DNA of 64,000 nucleotides from Streptomyces flavofungini (GCF_030388665.1 NZ_CP128846.1:930001-994000); one strand, 5' to 3'. Counted from the stretch's first letter, positions 34,714 to 45,300 are shown. Notes: generated by a model not told the origin, from the letters alone. Translations and numbers: made by a program.

Positions 34714-36074
34714 CCGGTTCCACGACGGGACCCACGGACGGATCCCCGGCCGACCCCGAGGCGCTGCGGGCCCGCGCGCAGAGCGCGCTGCTCGCCGCAC
34801 GCGAGCGCACCGCGCTGCTCACCTCCTGTGTCGACGACGGTGAACTGACCGCGCAGCACTCGCCGTTGATGTCCCCGCTGGTGTGGGACCTCGCGCACAT
34901 CGGCAACCAGGAGGAGCAGTGGCTGCTGCGCGCGGTCGGCGGGCGCGAGGCGCTGCGGCCCGAGATCGACTCGCTGTACGACGCGTTCGAGCACCCTCGG
35001 GCCACCCGGCCCTCGCTGCCGCTGCTCGCCCCCGACGAGGCCCGCCGGTACGCCTCCGACGTGCGGGGCCGCGCGCTCGACGTGCTGGAGAGCACGCCGT
35101 TCCACGGCTCGCTGCTCACCGACGCGGGCTTCGCCTTCGGGATGATCGCGCAGCACGAACAGCAGCACGACGAGACGATGCTGATCACCCATCAGCTGCG
35201 CGCGGGCGCTCCCGCGCTCACCGCACCGGACCCGGACCCGGCGCCCCTGTTCACGGGCCCGCCCGAAGTGCTCGTGCCCGGCGGCCCGTTCATGATGGGC
35301 ACGTCGGCCGAGCCGTGGGCGCTCGACAACGAACGCCCCGCGCACCAGCGCTTCGTACAGCCGTACTTCATCGACACCACGCCGGTCACCAACGCCGCGT
35401 ACCAGCGTTTCATCGACGACGGCGGCTACGACGAGCCGCGCTGGTGGCACGAGCGCGGCTGGGAGGCGGTGCGCCGCAACAAGCTGACGGCGCCGCTGTT
35501 CTGGCGGCGCGAGGCGGGTCAGTGGCTGCGGCGGCGCTTCGGCGCCCTGGAGCCGGTGCCGGCCGACGAGCCGGTGCTGCACGTCAGCTGGTACGAGGCG
35601 GACGCGTACGCGCGCTGGGCCGGACGGCGGCTTCCGACCGAGGCCGAGTGGGAGAAGGCCGCGCGCCACCACCCGGGCGAGGACCGGTCGCTGCGCTATC
35701 CCTGGGGCGACGCCGATCCGACGCCGGAGCGGGCGAACCTGGGGCAGCGGCATCTGCGCCCGGCGCCCGCGGGCAGTTATCCGCTGGGCGAGTCGCCGCT
35801 CGGCGTACGGCAGTTGATCGGCGACGTGTGGGAGTGGACGGCCAGCGACTTCCTGCCCTACCCGGGCTTCGTGGCCTTCCCCTACCGCGAGTACTCGGAG
35901 GTGTTCTTCGGCGGCGACTACAAGGTCCTTCGCGGCGGCGCCTTCTCCGTCGACGCGGTGGCGTGCCGGGGCACGTTCCGCAACTGGGACCATCCGGTGC
36001 GGCGGCAGATCTTCTCCGGCTTCCGCACGGCGCGCGACGTCACGGCCGCCGAGACCTCCGAGGGGGTTCTCTGA
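34710..36074 (+). CDS. egtB: ergothioneine sulfoxide synthase EgtB
   Basis: 454 residues; its ATG overlaps the egtA stop (ATGA). The N-terminal DinB-like half carries the iron ligands in LAHIGNQEEQW and HEQQHDETML. The C-terminal formylglycine-generating-enzyme-like half has LPTEAEWEKAARHHPGED, GDVWEWTASDFLPYPGF and the closing GFRTARDV. It uses oxygen and iron to join gamma-glutamylcysteine to hercynine. Confidence 0.96.
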   Translation: MTGSTTGPTDGSPADPEALRARAQSALLAARERTALLTSCVDDGELTAQHSPLMSPLVWDLAHIGNQEEQWLLRAVGGREALRPEIDSLYDAFEHPRATRPSLPLLAPDEARRYASDVRGRALDVLESTPFHGSLLTDAGFAFGMIAQHEQQHDETMLITHQLRAGAPALTAPDPDPAPLFTGPPEVLVPGGPFMMGTSAEPWALDNERPAHQRFVQPYFIDTTPVTNAAYQRFIDDGGYDEPRWWHERGWEAVRRNKLTAPLFWRREAGQWLRRRFGALEPVPADEPVLHVSWYEADAYARWAGRRLPTEAEWEKAARHHPGEDRSLRYPWGDADPTPERANLGQRHLRPAPAGSYPLGESPLGVRQLIGDVWEWTASDFLPYPGFVAFPYREYSEVFFGGDYKVLRGGAFSVDAVACRGTFRNWDHPVRRQIFSGFRTARDVTAAETSEGVL

Positions 36075-36838
36075 TGTGCCGTCATCTCGCCTTCCTGGGC
36101 GAGCCCGAGGCGCTCGGCGCCCTGCTCGTGGATCCCGCGCACAGCCTGTTCCGGCAGTCGTGGGCGCCGCGCAGGCAGCTGCACGGGACGGTCAACGCGG
36201 ACGGTTTCGGCGTCGGCTGGTACGCGGACGGCGATCCGGTGCCGGCGCGCTACCGCAGGTCCGGGCCGATCTGGGGCGACCAGTCCTTCGCCGACCTGGC
36301 CCGGGTGGTGCGCTCCGGCGCGCTGCTCGCCGCGGTGCGGGACGCCACCGAGGCGGGGGCGGACGGGGAGGCCGCGGCGGCGCCGTTCGCCGCGGGGCCC
36401 TGGCTGTTCAGCCACAACGGCGCGGTGTCCGGCTGGCCCGACTCGCTCGCCGCGGTCGCGACCGCGCTGCCGCCCGCCGACCTGCTGTCCCTGGAGGCGC
36501 GCTGCGACTCGGCCCTGGTGTGGGCGCTCGTCCTGGAGCGGCTGCGGCGCGGCGACGAGGCGGCACAGGCCCTCGGCGACGTCACCGTGGAGGTCGCGAG
36601 GGCGGCGCCCGCCTCGCGTCTGAACCTCCTCCTGACCGACGGCGAGACGATCGCCGCGACGGCCTGGGGCGACACCCTCTGGTACCTGACCGAACCGGGC
36701 CGCCGCACCGGCCGCACCGTCGTCGCCTCCGAGCCCTACGACGACGACCCGGCCTGGCGCGAGGTGCCCGACCGCACCCTGCTCGCCGCGACGGGCACCG
36801 ACATCCTGCTGACCCCGCTCAAGGAGCCCACCGCGTGA
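36074..36838 (+). CDS. egtC: gamma-glutamyl hercynylcysteine sulfoxide hydrolase EgtC
   Basis: 254 residues, start overlapping the egtB stop (TGATG). It starts MCRHLAFLGEP; Cys2 is the nucleophile of this class-II glutamine amidotransferase fold, with NADGFGVGWY and FSHNGAVSGW around the active site. It removes the glutamate from the EgtB product. Confidence 0.95.
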   Translation: MCRHLAFLGEPEALGALLVDPAHSLFRQSWAPRRQLHGTVNADGFGVGWYADGDPVPARYRRSGPIWGDQSFADLARVVRSGALLAAVRDATEAGADGEAAAAPFAAGPWLFSHNGAVSGWPDSLAAVATALPPADLLSLEARCDSALVWALVLERLRRGDEAAQALGDVTVEVARAAPASRLNLLLTDGETIAATAWGDTLWYLTEPGRRTGRTVVASEPYDDDPAWREVPDRTLLAATGTDILLTPLKEPTA

Positions 36839-37809
36839 GCCCGTTCCTGCTGACCCGCACCCTGCCCGAGGACGCCGCGAGCGCAGCCCTGCGCGCCGAC
36901 GTCCTGCACGGCCTCACCAAGTCCCCCAAGTCGCTGCCGCCCAAGTGGTTCTACGACGCGCGCGGCAGCGCCCTGTTCGACGAGATCACCACGCTGCCCG
37001 AGTACTACCCGACGCGGGCCGAGCGGGAGATCCTCATCGCCCGTGCCGCCGAGATCGCCGCGGTGACGGGCGCGCGCACCCTCGTCGAGCTGGGCTCGGG
37101 CTCCTCCGAGAAGACCCGCCACCTGATCGACGCGATGCCGTCCTTGCACACCTACGTCCCGGTCGACGTCAGCGAGTCCGCGCTCACCGGCGCGGCCGAC
37201 ACGCTGCTCGCCGAGCGGCCCGCCCTCGATGTGCACGGCCTCATCGCCGACTTCACCCGTGGCCTCGCGCTGCCCGGCACCCCCGGGCCCCGTCTGGTCG
37301 CGTTCCTCGGCGGCACCATCGGCAATCTGCTGCCCGCCGAGCGCGCCGCGTTCCTGACGTCGGTGCGCGGCCTGCTGTCCCCCGGTGACGCGCTGCTCCT
37401 CGGCACGGACCTGGTCAAGGACGAGGGGGTGCTGGTGGCGGCGTACGACGACTCGACGGGCGTGACCGCCGCGTTCAACAAGAACGTCCTGCACGTCATC
37501 AACCGTGAGCTGGGCGCGGACTTCGACCCCGACGCGTACGCCCACGTCGCCGTCTGGGACCGCGAGCACGAGTGGATCGAGATGCGGCTGCGGTCCCGCG
37601 CCGACCAGACCGTGAAGGTCCCTGCGCTCGACCTCGCCGTGCACTTCGAGGAGGGCGAGGAGCTGCGCACGGAGATCTCCGCGAAGTTCCGCGAGGAGGT
37701 GGTGAAGTCGGAGCTCGCGGCGGCGGACCTGTCGCTGACCCACTGGTGGACGGACGAGCGGGCGCGGTTCGCGCTGTCGCTGAGCACGGTGTCCGGGGCC
37801 AGGGCCTGA
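36835..37809 (+). CDS. egtD: histidine N-alpha-trimethyltransferase EgtD
   Basis: 324 residues, GTG start overlapping the egtC stop (GTGA). SAM-binding motif LVELGSGSSEKTRHLIDA, substrate-side LPEYYPTRAEREIL, FLGGTIGNL and the C-terminal LTHWWTDERARFALSL. It makes hercynine from histidine, the first committed step. No egtE-like lyase follows; in many actinobacteria that gene is elsewhere or replaced. Confidence 0.96.
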   Translation: MSPFLLTRTLPEDAASAALRADVLHGLTKSPKSLPPKWFYDARGSALFDEITTLPEYYPTRAEREILIARAAEIAAVTGARTLVELGSGSSEKTRHLIDAMPSLHTYVPVDVSESALTGAADTLLAERPALDVHGLIADFTRGLALPGTPGPRLVAFLGGTIGNLLPAERAAFLTSVRGLLSPGDALLLGTDLVKDEGVLVAAYDDSTGVTAAFNKNVLHVINRELGADFDPDAYAHVAVWDREHEWIEMRLRSRADQTVKVPALDLAVHFEEGEELRTEISAKFREEVVKSELAAADLSLTHWWTDERARFALSLSTVSGARA

Positions 37810-37830
37810 TCCCGGCCGCGGGGCCGGTGA

Positions 37831-37860
37831 GGCCGGGCGCGAGGGCACTCGCACCCGGCC
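37831..37860. terminator. terminator between egtD and lipoprotein gene
   Basis: GGCCGGGCGCGAG and CTCGCACCCGGCC form a 13-bp stem with one internal mismatch and a 4-base loop, between two convergent genes. Confidence 0.75.
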
Positions 37861-37890
37861 GGCACGGCCGCACGGCCCCGTCGGCGCGCC

Positions 37891-39174
37891 TCAGTGCCCC
37901 GCGGGGTCCAGCGTCTTGGTGATCCGGGCGGACGCGGCCTTGGCCTCGCGGGCCGGATCACCTCCGGCGAGCACCTTGGACATGTACGCCTTTATGGGGT
38001 TGTCGGCCTCCACGGCGGCCCACGCGGGCGACGTGGGCGTGGCCCGTCCCCGTGCGGCGCCCGCCGCCATCGCGGCGACCCCGGCCTCGCCGGACACGGC
38101 GGACGCGAGGGTCGTCTTGTTCGGGACGTAGTCCATCGTGCGGGCCAGGTCCTTCTGCCACTTGTCCCCGGCGAGGGCCTTCACCACCTCGACGGCGCCC
38201 TTGCGCTCGTCGGTGCCCTCGCGCACGACGAGGTCGGAGCCGCCGGTGAAGACGGCGCCGGGCTTGCGGGCGCTCTTGCCGGGGATGGGGAAGTACCCGA
38301 GCTTGCCCTTGAGCTTCGGGTTCTTCGCCTCGATGGCGCGCGCGGTGCCGGGCACAGCGATGATCTGCGCGACGTCGCCCTTGGCGAACACGCCGGACTG
38401 CGGCGGGTGTTCCTCGTCGGCGTCGGGCGGCCCGTCGCCGAGCGCCTGGAGCTGCTTGTAGAACTCCATGCCGCGCAGCGCGGCGGGCGTGTCGAGGGTG
38501 CCCTGCCAGGATCCCGGCTTCCCCTCCTTGGCCAGGTCGCCGCCCTCGTCCCAGATGAATCCGGCGAGCGTGTACCAGTCCTGGCCGGCCAGGTAGAGCC
38601 CCTGGTCGCCGCCGGAGTTCAGCCGCCGGGTGTCCGCGAGCCACTGCTCGCGCGTCTTCGGGGGCTGCTGGATCCCGGCCTGCGCGAACAGGTCCTTGTT
38701 GTAGATGACGACGCGGTTGGCGGCGTACCAGGGGATGCCGTACTGGCCGCCGTCGTAGCGCCCCGGCTCGGCGAGGCCCGGCAGCCAGTCCTCCATGCCG
38801 AGGTCGCGCGCGGACTCCAGGGTGAGGTCCGCGAGGCCGCCCTCGTCGACGTACTGGGCGACCTGGGTGTTGCCGACCTCGATGACGTCGGGTCCGTCGT
38901 CGTCCTTGAGGGCGGCCTTGACCTTCTCGCCGATGCCCGTCCACTCCTGGACGCGGATGTCCAGGTCGATGGTGCCGTGCCGCTTCTCGAAGTCCTCCGT
39001 GAACCGCTTCACGAAGGCGTCCGACGCGCTGCCGCGCATCAGCCACACCTGCACGGTGCTGCGGTCGTCCTCGCCCCCGGGCAGGACGCCGCAGCCGGGC
39101 AGCAGGGCGGTGGAGGCGAGGGCCAGGGTGAGGGAGAGGGCGATGCGGAGGCGGCGGCGGTTCACGTCGGTCAC
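37891..39174 (-). CDS. sugar-type extracellular solute-binding lipoprotein
   Basis: 427 residues from GTG 39174. Signal peptide with lipobox LLPGC (Cys at about residue 28) for membrane anchoring. The rest is a family-1 binding protein: TVQVWLMRGSASDAFVKRF, GPDVIEVGNTQVAQYVDEG, YGIPWYAANRVVIYNKDLF and a C-terminal helical region. It binds a sugar or oligosaccharide for an ABC importer, but no permease or ATPase gene is adjacent. A GntR-like palindrome lies upstream. Confidence 0.9.
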   Translation of the reverse strand: MTDVNRRRLRIALSLTLALASTALLPGCGVLPGGEDDRSTVQVWLMRGSASDAFVKRFTEDFEKRHGTIDLDIRVQEWTGIGEKVKAALKDDDGPDVIEVGNTQVAQYVDEGGLADLTLESARDLGMEDWLPGLAEPGRYDGGQYGIPWYAANRVVIYNKDLFAQAGIQQPPKTREQWLADTRRLNSGGDQGLYLAGQDWYTLAGFIWDEGGDLAKEGKPGSWQGTLDTPAALRGMEFYKQLQALGDGPPDADEEHPPQSGVFAKGDVAQIIAVPGTARAIEAKNPKLKGKLGYFPIPGKSARKPGAVFTGGSDLVVREGTDERKGAVEVVKALAGDKWQKDLARTMDYVPNKTTLASAVSGEAGVAAMAAGAARGRATPTSPAWAAVEADNPIKAYMSKVLAGGDPAREAKAASARITKTLDPAGH

Positions 39175-39246
39175 TTTCTGCCTGCGGACAGGGCGGAGGG
39201 GCCCGACGTGGGGAAGAGCTTGAAGCTCGAACGGGTGTGCAGGATT

Positions 39247-39260
39247 TTGGTATGTACCAA
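39247..39260. promoter_or_regulatory. palindrome TTGGTATGTACCAA
   Basis: Perfect 6-bp arms around a TG centre, 73 bp upstream of the lipoprotein gene and in a locally A/T-richer promoter region. The TGGT..ACCA form resembles operators of GntR-family sugar regulators in streptomycetes. The regulator is not in this window. Confidence 0.6.
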
Positions 39261-39409
39261 GTCATCGGTCAAGGGGCGTGAAGGGATCCGTGACACTTCG
39301 GTGAAAGTTGCGTGCCCGCGAGGCTCCGCGCTCCCGCCGACAGGCCCCCGAGGCCCCCCGGCACTACCGTGGAGGGCACCGCAACGCCGCGGAGAGGAGA
39401 AGCCCGCTC

Positions 39410-39625
39410 ATGTCCGACCACACCTACCGGGTCACCGAGATCGTCGGCACCTCGCACGAAGGCGTCGACCAGGCCATCCGCAACGGCATCGAACGCGCCG
39501 CCCAGACCCTGCGCGGCCTCGACTGGTTCGAGGTCACCCAGGTGCGCGGCCACATCGAGGACGGACAGATCCAGCACTACCAGGTCGGCCTCAAGGTCGG
39601 TTTCCGCCTGGAGGACTCGGCCTGA
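39410..39625 (+). CDS. dodecin (flavin-binding)
   Basis: 71 residues, ATG 39410 after GGAGAGGAGA. It starts MSDHTYRVTEIVGTSHEGVD and has RGLDWFEVTQVRGHIEDGQI, where the Trp stacks on flavin, and a closing HYQVGLKVGFRLED. Dodecins form hollow 12-mers that store or buffer flavins or CoA. Confidence 0.95.
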   Translation: MSDHTYRVTEIVGTSHEGVDQAIRNGIERAAQTLRGLDWFEVTQVRGHIEDGQIQHYQVGLKVGFRLEDSA

Positions 39626-39670
39626 GCCACCGGGCCGCCCGAGCCGCCGGGCCCCGGCGCCGCCCGCCCC

Positions 39671-40189
39671 TCACGTACGGCCTTCGCGCTCCTGCGCGTC
39701 CCGCAGCTCCGCGGACGCGCTGCCCCAGCGCGCCCGCACCACCGTGAACCCGGCCCGCTCGGCGTCGACGCACACCAACTCGTCGTCGTCCACGAGCATG
39801 CGGATCTCCCGGTCGCGGGCGAGCGCCCGCAGGATCTCCAGCTTGGTGCGGCGCGCGGGCCGCCGGTCGTGGTCGGGCCGCATCCGGATCGGCCCCTCGG
39901 GCAGCCCCTGCGCGGCCAGCCACGCCTCGGTGTCGGCGCGGCAGCGCTCGGGCCGCCCGGTCAGGTAGACGATGTCGCAGTCCGCCGCGGTGTCCAGGGC
40001 GAGGCGCACCCCGGTCGGCAGCGGCGGGTCCTTGGGGGCTGCGGCGAAGAACGCCGCCCAGTCGCGCGGCTTGCGCTCCAGGAAGCGCTGGCGGTGCGCG
40101 GTGTCCGCGAGGGTGCCGTCGAGGTCGAACACGGCCAGGGGGCGCTGTGCCCCGGCGCCGTCGCGCTTCTTGCTCTTGTCGTGCGTCAC
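39671..40189 (-). CDS. HAD-superfamily phosphatase
   Basis: 172 residues from GTG 40189. Motif I is LAVFDLDGTLADTAHR, motif II the Thr in DIVYLTGRPERCRADT, and motif III/IV LEILRALARDREIRMLVDDD. There is a small cap. The layout resembles polynucleotide-kinase-type 3'-phosphatase domains, but the substrate is not certain. It is divergent from the flavin monooxygenase. Confidence 0.88.
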   Translation of the reverse strand: MTHDKSKKRDGAGAQRPLAVFDLDGTLADTAHRQRFLERKPRDWAAFFAAAPKDPPLPTGVRLALDTAADCDIVYLTGRPERCRADTEAWLAAQGLPEGPIRMRPDHDRRPARRTKLEILRALARDREIRMLVDDDELVCVDAERAGFTVVRARWGSASAELRDAQEREGRT

Positions 40190-40287
40190 GCCGTCAGCGT
40201 ACGGAACACACGCAGCTGACGGCCCCGGCGCCTGGGTACGACTGAACCGTGCCCGGCCGAGGGGGCCGGAGCGGGACGGAGGACGAG

Positions 40288-41535
40288 GTGCGCGGAATCG
40301 CGATCGTGGGGGCGGGACAGGCGGGGCTGCAGTTGGGCCTCGGGCTCCTGGGGGCCGGGCACGAGGTCACGCTCGTCGCCGAGCGCCGACCCGAGGAGGT
40401 GCGCAGCGGCCGGGTCACCTCGACCCAGCTCATGTTCGGCCCGGCCCTGCGCATCGAACGGGCGGCGGGGCTCGCGCTCTGGGACGACACCGCGCCCGTG
40501 ATGCCGGGGTTCGAGCTCAGCCACTGGGAGCCGGACGAGCGGGCGGACGCGCCCGTGCACCGGTTCGCCGCGGTGCTCGACGACGAGGTGCGCTCCGTGG
40601 ACCAGCGGGTGAAGCTGGCCGCCTGGCTCGAGCTGTTCGAGGAGCGGGGCGGGCGCGTGGAGTACCGGTCCGTCGGTCCCGCCGAGGTGGCGGGCCTCGC
40701 CGCCGCGCACGACCTGACGGTCCTCGCCACCGGGCGCGGCCGGCTCTCCGCGCTCTTCGCGCACGACCCGTCCTGGCCGGTCCACGACCGGCCGCCGCGC
40801 ACCCTCGCCTGCTTCTACGTCCGCGGTGTCGCCCACGACGACGCCGACCCGGCCGCCGGCTACGTCCGCACCACCGGCGTACCGTCCGCCGGTGACGTGA
40901 TCATCATGCGGGCGCTCACGGTCAGCGGGCCCTGCGACATCGTGCTCTTCGAAGGCCGGTGGGGCGGGGCCTACGACTGCTGGGACGACCGCCCCGACGT
41001 CGCCGAGGGCTGGCGGCGTGCCCTCGAACTGCTGCGTACGCACGCGCCCTGGGAGTACGAACGCTTCCGCCACGCCGAACCCACCGACCCCGGCGCCGCC
41101 CTGTACGGCGCGATCACCCCGACGGTCCGCCGTCCCGTGGCGCGCGTGGACGGCGGCCGCGCCGTCCTCGGCATGGCGGACGCGCTCGCCGTCCACGACC
41201 CGATCACCGGCCAGGGCGCGAACAACGCCGCGCGCGCTGCGGCCAGTTACCTCGACGCCGTCCTCGGGCGCGGCGACCTTCCCTTCGACGAGCCGTGGAT
41301 GCGGCGGACCTTCGACACCTACTGGGACAACGCCCGGCACACGCACGCCTTCACCGAGTTCATGGTGCGCGAACCACAGCCCGAGCAGGTGCGGCGCGCC
41401 ATCGAGGCCGCCTTCGACCACCCGGAGGTCGCCCACCGGTTCGCCAACGGCTACGCCGATCCGTCGACGTACCGCGCGTGGCTGCTGGACCCGGACGGGG
41501 CGGACGCGTACCTGTCCCGGTTCACCAAGGGGTAG
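40288..41535 (+). CDS. styrene-monooxygenase-like (StyA-type) flavoprotein
   Basis: 415 residues. The GTG at 40288 is preferred because GGAGG lies 5 bases upstream; a GTG at 40249 is possible. FAD-binding IAIVGAGQAGLQLGLGLLGA begins the chain, and the C-terminal half has MADALAVHDPITGQGANNAA, the FAD ribityl region of two-component group E monooxygenases. StyA-type enzymes epoxidise styrene or indole using flavin reduced by a partner StyB; no partner gene is adjacent. The physiological substrate is unknown. Confidence 0.88.
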   Translation: MRGIAIVGAGQAGLQLGLGLLGAGHEVTLVAERRPEEVRSGRVTSTQLMFGPALRIERAAGLALWDDTAPVMPGFELSHWEPDERADAPVHRFAAVLDDEVRSVDQRVKLAAWLELFEERGGRVEYRSVGPAEVAGLAAAHDLTVLATGRGRLSALFAHDPSWPVHDRPPRTLACFYVRGVAHDDADPAAGYVRTTGVPSAGDVIIMRALTVSGPCDIVLFEGRWGGAYDCWDDRPDVAEGWRRALELLRTHAPWEYERFRHAEPTDPGAALYGAITPTVRRPVARVDGGRAVLGMADALAVHDPITGQGANNAARAAASYLDAVLGRGDLPFDEPWMRRTFDTYWDNARHTHAFTEFMVREPQPEQVRRAIEAAFDHPEVAHRFANGYADPSTYRAWLLDPDGADAYLSRFTKG

Positions 41536-41692
41536 CCGGGCCCGTCGGGCCGCCTGCTGCGGCGAGGCCCCGGCTCGGCGAGGGCCGGGACACGGGAACG
41601 ACGCTTCCCGCCGCGTGGCAGCGGGCGTCGCCCCTGAGCCGTCCGTCCCCGGGGCGCCCTTGCCGTCTCCCGCGCCGCAAGGGGACCGGGCG

Positions 41693-42022
41693 TCAGGGCG
41701 CCACGAGTCGCAGTGTCTCGATCGTGTCCCAGCCCCGGGCGGCGAGCCGTTGCTCCAGGGCCAGTTCGGCCTTGGCGCGCACCAGCAGGCACTCGGGAGG
41801 GTTCAGGTGCCGTGCGAAGGCGACAAGGATCTCCAGGGCGCTGTTGGCCAGGAAGTGCACCCCCGTGAGGTCGAGAAGGATCTCGCCCTCACGGGCCTGA
41901 TCGGTCAGGGCGAGGGCCAGCGGTGCGCGATGGGTGCTGACGACCTCGCCGGTCAGTCGCACCCCCCGCCTGTCGGTGCTGGGCATGATGAGCAGAAGGT
42001 CGTCGACGAAATACCCACGCAT
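41693..42022 (-). CDS. STAS-domain protein
   Basis: 109 residues. The core EILLDLTGVHFLANSALEIL matches the STAS phosphorylation loop; the Ser in NSAL is in the place phosphorylated in anti-anti-sigma factors. The C-terminus is LEQRLAARGWDTIETLRL. Probably part of a partner-switching circuit, but no kinase or sigma gene is near. Confidence 0.82.
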   Translation of the reverse strand: MRGYFVDDLLLIMPSTDRRGVRLTGEVVSTHRAPLALALTDQAREGEILLDLTGVHFLANSALEILVAFARHLNPPECLLVRAKAELALEQRLAARGWDTIETLRLVAP

Positions 42023-42308
42023 GGGAAGTCCAGAATGCTGTGGTGCACCGCGGGGTGGGCGTGGCGGTTGAGGGGAGCCCGCCGGAGCGATCCTTGGCGC
42101 GGTGCGACGAGGCGGGCGCAGGGTCCCGCTGGATGCAGCCGCTGGCGGAGGGGCCCCTCTCCGGGTCCGAGAGATCGCCGGTAGGGCCGTCGTCGCGCTA
42201 ACAACGACAACTCACCACGGTCTGCTACGGAGCGTACTCCCCTTCCCTCACGCCCGACAGGCCGTTACCGGACGGACCCGGCCACGCGGGGCGGAAAGGT
42301 CCACGGGA

Positions 42309-45300
42309 TCACTCGTCGAAGACGCCCAGCCGGTGCGCGATGGCCGCGGCCTCCCCCCGCCCCGAAGCACCCAGCTTCGCCAGGATGTTGGAGACGTGGA
42401 CGCTTGCCGTCTTCGGGGAGATGAACAGCTCCTCCGCGATCAGCCGGTTGCTCCGGCCGGCGGCCACCAGGCGCAGGACGTCCCGCTCCCGCGCGGTCAG
42501 CCCGAGGGCGGCCGCCGGGGGCGGCACCGGCTCCCCGTCCCCCTGCCGCAGCGGGATGCGGGCGCGCCCGGCCAGCGTGGCGATCTCCGCCCCGAGGGGC
42601 GCCGCGCCCAGCTCGCGTGCCACCGTCTCGGCCTGCCGCAGCAACTCACCGGCCGCATCGCGGGACCCGGTGCCGCCGTGGGTGATCAGGGCCTCCGCGA
42701 GCCGCAGCCGGGCCGTGGCGAGGAGCACCGGGCTGCCCAACTGCTCGACGGCGGCCACCGCCTCGGTCCAGAGGCCGGTGGCGTCACCGCCCTCGGCCGT
42801 GATCAGTTCGGCCTCGACCATCCGGGCCTGCGCGGCCCACAGCGGTACGAACTCGGGCTGGCCGCGCGTCGCCGCCCGGATCCGCTCCACCGCCGCCGCG
42901 CGCCCCGGCTCGGCCACCGCCTGCCCGCGGGCCCGCGCCTCCGCCGCCGCGGCCTCGTGGAGCAGCGGCCAGCCGTAGCGCTGGTGGCCGGAGGGGATGG
43001 CCTCGCCGACCGCGTCCGCGAGGAGGGTGCGGACGTCGAGGATCCGGCCGTCCGCGGCCGCGAGGGCGATGGCGATCCGGGCCACGGTCAGGGTGTGCTG
43101 CGGCTCCGGGTAGGGGCCGGACGTCCAGCCGTCGGCCTCGTCGAGGAGGCGCTGGGTCTCGTCGTACGCGCCCCTGACCAGGGCCAGGTCGGCCCGCTGC
43201 TCGGCCAGCTGCCCCCAGGTGCGGGCGCTGACCCCGCGGCGGCCGAGGGCCCGTTCGAGCACCGCGTCGGCTTCGGACCACCGGCCGAGGTGGGTGAGGG
43301 ACTCGGCCAGGTTGCCGTCGACGAAGGAGGCGATGTCGGGCAGCCCGTGCCGGTCGGCCAGGACGGTGCCCTCCTCGGCGGTCGCGACGGCCTCGTCGAA
43401 ACGGCCGATGCCGTGCAGGGCCGTGGCCACGTTGCCGTAGCCGCGCAGGACGACGTCCGTGTTGGCGGGCGTCAGCTCCCGGGCGCACACGTCGCGGGCC
43501 AGTTCCAGCCCCGCCTCCAGGTCGCCCGTGTCCATGATGAGCCAGGCCAGGGTCTGCTGCGCGGCCAGGCCGGTGGTCTCGGCGCCCGTCAACCGGCAGA
43601 GCTCCACGGCTTGTTGGGCGACCTCGAGCGCCGTCGGCCCCGGCCGGTGCACGGCGTACCAGTACGCCGCGTGCATCAGCACTTCGGCGTGGACGACGGA
43701 CGGCGGCAGGCCCTTCACCAACTCCTGGGCGCGGGCGATCTCGTCCCAGCCGTCGGAGCGGGAGAGCGCGCGCATCAGCCGATGGCGCTCGGCCCAGAAC
43801 CAGGCCGCACGGACGGGATCTCCGCCGTCCGGGCGGGCCCGGGAGCCCGGGGAAGCGTCGCCCTCCAGCGTGCGCAGCGCCCGCTTGCAGAGCGCGAGGG
43901 CCCGCTCCCGCTCGCCCGCGAGGCGCGCGGCGACGGCGACCGCGGCGAGCAGGTCGACGAAGTCCCCCGGGACGTCCGGGGAGACGGCCAGGCCCAGGCC
44001 GTCCTCGACGCCCTTCCGCATCGTCCGGCGGCGCAGCTCCTCGGGGGTGTCGTCCCACAGTTCAAGGGCACGTTCGAGGAGCTGGTGCTGCTCGGCGAAC
44101 GCGTGCCGTCCCCGGGCCGCGGCGGCCGCCCCGATCACGGCGGGCAGGGCCCGGGCCGGGTCGCGGGCGCCGAACCAGTAGCCGGCCAGGCGTCCGGCCA
44201 GCTCCTCGGACCGTACGAGCGTGGGGTCGGCCTCCAGCGCCTCGGCGTAGCGGCGGTTGAGCCGGGAGCGCTCGCCGGGCAGCAGGTCCCCCGCCACGGC
44301 CTCGCGCATCAGGGCGTGCCGGAAGCGGAAGGACTCGCCCTCGTCGCAGGGTTGCAGGACGGCGGCGCCGACCGCGGCACGCAGGGTCTCGATCAGCTCG
44401 TCCTCGGTGCGGCCCGTGACGGTGGCGAGGAGCCGGAACTCCACCTCGGAACCGCCCTCTGCGGCCATCCGCACCACGCGCTGCGCCTCCTCGGGCAGCG
44501 CCTCGACCCGGACGAGCAGGAGGTCGCGCAGGGAGTCGCTGATGCCGCCCGGTGAGCCTTCGAGGATGCTGCAGGCCAGTTCCTCCACGAAGAACGCGTT
44601 GCCTTCGGAGCGGTCGAAGACCCGGTCGAGCACCTGCTCGGGCGGGGCCTCGCCACGAATGGCGGTGAGCTGGCGGCGGACCTCGTCGCGGTCGAAGCGG
44701 AGCAGTTCGACGCGGGTGACGGTGCGCAGCCGCTCGTACTCGGCGAGGGCGGGCCGCAGCGGGTGGCGGCGGTGCAGGTCGTCGGCGCGGTAGGTGGCGA
44801 CGATGAGCATGCGGCTGTCGGTGAGGGCGCGCAGCAGATAGCTCAGGAGCTCGCGCGTCGAGCGGTCGGCCCAGTGCAGGTCCTCCAGGACGAGGACGAG
44901 GGTGCGGTCCGCGGCGAGGCGCTCCAGGAGGCGGACGGTGAGCTCGAAGAGCCGGGCGCGGCCGTCGGACTCCAGGTGGCCCCGGTCCATCTCGCCGAGT
45001 TCGGGGAGCAGCCGGGCCAGCTCGCCCTCCTGGCCGGCGACGGCCGCGTCGAGCTCCGCGCCGAGCTGGCGGCGCAGGGAGCGCAGGGCGGTGGAGACGG
45101 GGTGGTACGGCAGGGCGTCGGCGCCGATCTCGACGCAGCCGCCGACGGCGACGACGGCCCCGTCCGCGGCGGCCCGGCCGAGGAACTCCTGGATCAGCCG
45201 GGTCTTGCCGACGCCGGCCTCGCCGCCCACGAAGAGGGCGCGGGGCTCCCCGGCGTTCGCCCGGGCCAGGGCCTCGCCGAGGGCGGTCAGTTCGGCGCCG

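Noticed and set aside
42102..44555. 817-codon open frame on the plus strand
   Set aside because: Antisense to the LuxR-type regulator, which has clear motifs on the minus strand; composition is that of a shadow.
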